Below are positions 60,390 to 64,000 of a stretch of DNA of 64,000 bases, in pieces; position 1 is the stretch's first letter; each line of letters starts with the position of its first letter. Made by a program: the position numbers and the translations under genes. Location: assembly GCA_051453625.1 (NCBI GenBank), contig JBOZIK010000001.1, positions 280,575,675 to 280,639,674 on the forward strand, given 5' to 3'. The DNA is from Welwitschia mirabilis. Taxonomy: Eukaryota; Gnetophyta; Gnetopsida; Welwitschiales. A model generated the notes under the pieces. It saw only the letters and a list, made by a program, of their open reading frames with translations. It had not been told where the DNA came from and searched no databases.

Positions 60390-60590
60390 TACAAAAGCTA
60401 TAAAGAGTAAGGAAGAAAAAGCAAAAACAAGAAATCCTAAATGAGATTTCAAAATAATCTATTTATTTTTTCTCCTTTTTAAATAATAAAGATTTCTTTG
60501 ATATGTGAGTACATCCAACTAGGTTTTCATTAGGATCTTTACTTTTCCTAGGTGTAGTACCATAATGTGACTTATTAGAGCCCTAGCACA
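60390..60590 (-). repeat. 5' LTR of copia element 2
   Basis: 201 bp; on the - strand it starts TGTGCTAGGGCTCTAATAAG and ends GCTTTTGTA. Partner of 52895-53100. Confidence 0.85.
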
Positions 60591-60959
60591 CATTTTGTTA
60601 AGGTGTCATGTACTCTAATCCCTATCCTTCTTTTTTTAATAGGGATTGACTTAATTACACAAATGTTTGATGGTTTAAACTAATAAAACTATTAATAATC
60701 ATCAAAGTTATAGTTACATAATTAAAAAAATTTAAATATTTGACTAATGTAACAAATAATTAGATCTTCGTATATATAAATTAAGCAATAACAATTTTCT
60801 AAGTAACTTACAACTTTCCATAAATGTTTAATATATTTATAAAGTTAAAATAACTTCTAGCTAGAATAATAATACCCTCATAATGGAAATACATGCTTTC
60901 ATTTGCAATCATAACAAAATATTATTATCAATTAAGAATCATGGCACTCTGTAATCAAT
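60591..60959. other. AT-rich stretch without a recognisable feature
   Basis: Nothing could be recognised between the copia element and the 70-bp array. Confidence 0.5.
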
Positions 60960-62335
60960 ACATAACCATCTAATGAGAACCATGACATCTTATGACCTAT
61001 AGGCACTAGATAAAGTCTATGGTAATTTATAGTGGTTATGAGATCTACAAAATAGAATCACAGTATCTAATAATGATTGGGAAAGAACCATGATATTTTA
61101 TTCTAATAGTTAGTCTTTGGCTTCAAAGCATAATATCCTATAGTATTTAGATTATACTCATGAAAATCTATAAAAAGTCTATAAGATTTTAGTCAGTATC
61201 ATAACATCGTATAGTATCCAAGTTAGAATTATATCATCTTATATAAAGTGTACATGTTTCTAATTAGAATTATGATGACCTATAGGTTGTAGATTATAAC
61301 TATGGATCCATATACCAGGTGCATAAGCTCTAGCATAAAATCATAAAACTTTATAAATATCACATTACATTATGGCATCTATGTTGATTATATAAGGTCT
61401 AGGTTAGATCCATAATGCACGATAGACACCACATTAAATTCATGATGTTATATACTAACCATACAAGGTCTAGATTAGATTCATCACTCTTTGTAGATAC
61501 CACATTAGATCTATAATATTCTAATTAATTGTGCAAGATTTAGATAAAATTTATATTTTTCTATAAACACCACATCAAATCCAAGATATCCTACACTAAC
61601 TCTAAAATATCTAGATCAAATTTATGTTGTCTTATAAGTATCATACTATATCTATCGTATCCTACATTAATATTCAAGGTGTATACTAGATCAATGGAAT
61701 CCTATAAACATCATAGTAGGCTTATGATGCCTTATACTGATTGTATAAAATTTAAGCCAAATTCATGATACCTTATAGATATTACATTAGATTTATGGCA
61801 CCATATACTAACTATATAGGGCTCAAATGAGATTAATGACATTTTATGGACCTCACATCATACTTATGACATCATACACTAATTGTAAAATATGTAGATC
61901 ATATCCATGGTACCCTATAAACACCACATCAGATCCATGACCTCTTGTAATAATTATATAAAGTTTAGATCAAATTCATTATAATTTATATATTCCACAT
62001 TAAACACATAATACTTTTATTAATTATGTAAGGTCCAATTTAAATCCATGGTACCTTGTAGGTACCCTATCAAATCCATATAATTCATATTATTTGTGTA
62101 AGATATCGGTTATATCCATGATATATGACTAATATCATATCAGATTCATGATTCTCTGTGCTAATTCTATAATTATCCATTAACTCACATTTAGAGCCAT
62201 GATTTCCAATGTTAAGTATATAATATTTCACTATCTTAAATTTAGAACCATGTCAATAATAAGTCTATGACCTTCCACTGACCCAAATTTGGAACCATGA
62301 TGTCTTATACTAAGTATATAATCTTCCTGTTATAG
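60960..62335 (+). repeat. Tandem array with 70-71 bp period
   Basis: The block 'tataaggtctagat.a.attcat' recurs at 61321, 61391, 61462, 61532, 61602, 61673, 61744, 61815, 61885, 61957, 62028 and 62098, at steps of 70-72 bp. Each unit also has 'cctatagacaccacat.a.atccatgat'. The twelve central units are regular. Toward both ends (60960-61320 and 62170-62335) the units are more diverged and the spacing varies. It is a small satellite or an untranslated repeat of a retroelement; no partner was seen in the window. Confidence 0.9.
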
Positions 62336-62564
62336 CCCACATTTTTAAGCTTTAATTAATAGAGTTTCTAAACTAGGTAATACATTTTAACATTGATTTT
62401 AATTAAAATTCCTTTTTATTGAGAATTTATGTATATCTCTATAATCAATAATGTATTATATGTTAAACATTATAGATACTCATAAGATTACTTAATTATT
62501 TAATCTTAGTTTTGAGTAGTTTATTATTTCAAGTTATAATAATAATTATCAGAATTTTAATACT

Positions 62565-62648
62565 AAATAAACTTATTTATGATTAGGAAAGTCATTTTCC
62601 ATGGTTAAATAAACTTATTTATGATTAGGAAAGTCATTTTCCATGGTT
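62565..62648 (+). repeat. Perfect 42-bp tandem duplication
   Basis: Two identical units (62565-62606, 62607-62648), each starting aaataaacttatttatga. In a window of old, diverged repeats perfect identity marks a recent event. Confidence 0.95.
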
Positions 62649-63224
62649 AAATAGTTAAATAAAAAAATTTCCATATGAAGATGTAAAATAATGTCTACAA
62701 AAAAAGGGACATGTGACATATTTATTTTAAACTATGATAATAAGTAAGAGTACTATGTTAAACTATGATAATTTCTTACATTAAATTATAACATTTTCTT
62801 GCAACCCATTATGACATTCTTCTTACATTTAATTATGGAATTCCTTTCTTGTTAGTTTTGTTGTTGATATGATGGATCATGAAGAGTGTAAACATGTAAA
62901 TAAGGATATGTACTGTTATCTGTAAATTAAAAAGAATGAATGAGTAGAATTTATTATATCATTACTTTTATCCTTATTGATATTTATGAAAGTACTTTAT
63001 GCATAAAATATTATTTTTTTTGTTATGTCACATGACAATTTTGAATTGGTGCATTTATTCTTTTAATTCATTTTAAATATGTTTTAGATTAATTATGAGT
63101 CTATGAAGGATTAAGAATGAACTAGCATAAGGAAATGATGCATGTAATTAATCTTGTTAACTAATGCAAGAATATTACTCACCCAAATTAGGTGCATAAA
63201 TCATAAATAAGATTTCTTTTGTCA

Positions 63225-63475
63225 TTTATACATCACTTTCACCTCTTACACAAGCTCTTACAACTTCTCACTGATTAATCTTATCAATGTCACTTCTACA
63301 CAAGCTCATCCAACTTGTCATTAATCAATTTTATCATTGTCATTCACATTTCCAAATTACTTTTACATAAAGTCTATTTAAATTGTCATTAATCAATCTT
63401 ATCATTATCATACATGTTAATGTCACTTTTACACAAGTCCATTCAACTTGTTATTGATCAATCTTCTCAAGTAAG
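63225..63475 (+). repeat. Four imperfect repeats in the LTR
   Basis: Blocks of 'cacttctacacaagctcatc' plus 'caacttgtcattaatcaat' recur four times with spacing of about 50-70 bp upstream of the TATA box, the usual place of LTR enhancer repeats. Confidence 0.75.
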
Positions 63476-63555
63476 AGAGATTTCTTTATCTTGTGGTAAA
63501 ATAATGTAGATGGTATTTAACTAATCATATCAAGGATCTTTAGTATACCATTTAT

Positions 63556-63565
63556 CTATAAATAG
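63556..63565 (+). promoter_or_regulatory. LTR TATA box
   Basis: CTATAAATAG matches the plant TATA consensus well and is followed by 'atccctctcccttcttctc', a typical start-site context. Transcription would start near 63590. Confidence 0.6.
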
Positions 63566-63639
63566 ATCCCTCTCCCTTCTTCTCAAACTAGTGTTCTTGA
63601 AGCAAGTTTATGCTACCAAATTTTCTTCTCAATCTTTCT

Positions 63640-63715
63640 TCCTCTTGAGTGTGGAGTTGGAGCTAGGAGCTTGGAGCTTGAAAGCTTGGAGATAGGATCT
63701 TGGAGCTTAGCACTT
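63640..63715 (+). repeat. Short 'gagcttgga' repeat in the presumed LTR leader
   Basis: Variants of gagcttgga/gagctagga recur about seven times between 63650 and 63715 just before the gap. Confidence 0.65.
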
Positions 63716-63733
63716 TCTCAATCTTCTTCAAGG

Positions 63734-63747
63734 NNNNNNNNNNNNNN
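63734..63747. other. Assembly gap (14 N)
   Basis: Both sides contain 'attcttcaag/cttcttcaag', so the break may be caused by a short repeat. Confidence 0.9.
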
Positions 63748-64000
63748 AATATTCTTCAAGAATAATCAATTGTCTTCCCTCCAAGTAGGTTCTTTTTTTA
63801 TGATCAGTTTAGTTTCATTTCTTGCATTAGGCCTATGCATATGATTTGAATATTTCCCTCCCATTGGCTAATGCTAAGATAAGTGAGATATTTGAGGGAT
63901 ATCTTTACATGCTTAGTTTTTTAATTTACTAATGATTATAAATATATTTTCTTCTTTTCCATTGGCATAGACTAAGATAAGAGAGAGAGTTGACGAACCT

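Larger units (their letters stand above)
52895..60590 (-). mobile_element. Ty1/copia LTR retrotransposon, element 2 (dead, all domains present)
   Basis: This 7.7-kb element on the - strand has LTRs of about 200 bp (52895-53100 and 60390-60590), an initiator-Met primer site and a polypurine tract. It keeps remnants of gag, protease, integrase, RT and RNase H in the copia order. It is the same family as element 1 but keeps the RT/RNase H part that element 1 lost. No clean target duplication could be read. All genes carry stops and frameshifts. Confidence 0.85.
62338..64000 (+). repeat. Start and promoter region of a + strand LTR (runs off the window)
   Basis: It begins TGTTATAGCCCACATTTTT, similar in form to the insert start at 41654, and directly follows the 70-bp array. 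A TATA box at 63556 and a pyrimidine-rich leader fit the U3/R layout. The end is not within the window or not recognisable. There is no purine tract upstream, so this would be a 5' or solo LTR. Confidence 0.5.

Noticed and set aside
60960-62335. CRISPR-like array
   Set aside because: Units are head-to-tail tandem repeats with no unique spacers, in a plant genome.

Overview
The window looks like nuclear DNA of a flowering plant. It is extremely AT-rich, has almost no long open frames, and is built nearly entirely from old, nested LTR retrotransposons. The only host-like gene is a broken fragment of a plant PhzF-family isomerase gene. No rRNA, tRNA, CRISPR array or prokaryotic feature was seen. 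Everything here is by eye from the sequence; family names rest on recognised motifs, not on searches.

Layout. 1-3527: end of a Ty3/gypsy LTR, its tRNA-type primer-binding site and a decayed internal region on the + strand. 3528-27190: a long-LTR element on the - strand (LTRs about 3.2-3.7 kb, internal part only about 2.5 kb). One of its LTRs holds a complete but dead Ty1/copia element (6708-12952, - strand). The other holds a Sirevirus-like Ty1/copia element (16571-24605, + strand). Each LTR copy preserves the empty site of the insertion in the other copy, so the nesting can be read directly. 27191-29735: a truncated copia element with a readable gag, then a gypsy LTR whose 3' end matches the one at the window start. 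30640-31480: a copia reverse transcriptase remnant (+). 36300-39060: an Athila/Tat-like gypsy gag-protease-RT remnant (+).

39600-46810 is a second gypsy pol on the - strand, split inside its reverse transcriptase. The 4.25 kb between the halves carries AT-rich, LTR-like DNA and the PhzF fragment with its own upstream region. 50640-51690 is a tandem array of about 235 bp period. 52895-60590 is a second, fuller copia element related to the one at 6708. 60960-62335 is a tandem array of 70-71 bp period, followed by the start of a + strand LTR with a clear TATA box that runs to the window end.

The most unusual part is the Sirevirus-like element. It has gag and protease but no recognisable integrase or RT. 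Downstream it carries an accessory reading frame (21510-22556) whose frame is unbroken by any indel over 1 kb and is closed only by stops one transition away from sense codons. That frame is preceded by its own TATA box and by copies of the GTCGAC-like motif that fills the LTRs. Assembly gaps lie at 20239-20248, 20522-21330, 27130-27139, 55954-55963 and 63734-63747. The 809-N gap is flanked by the same 27 bp on both sides.
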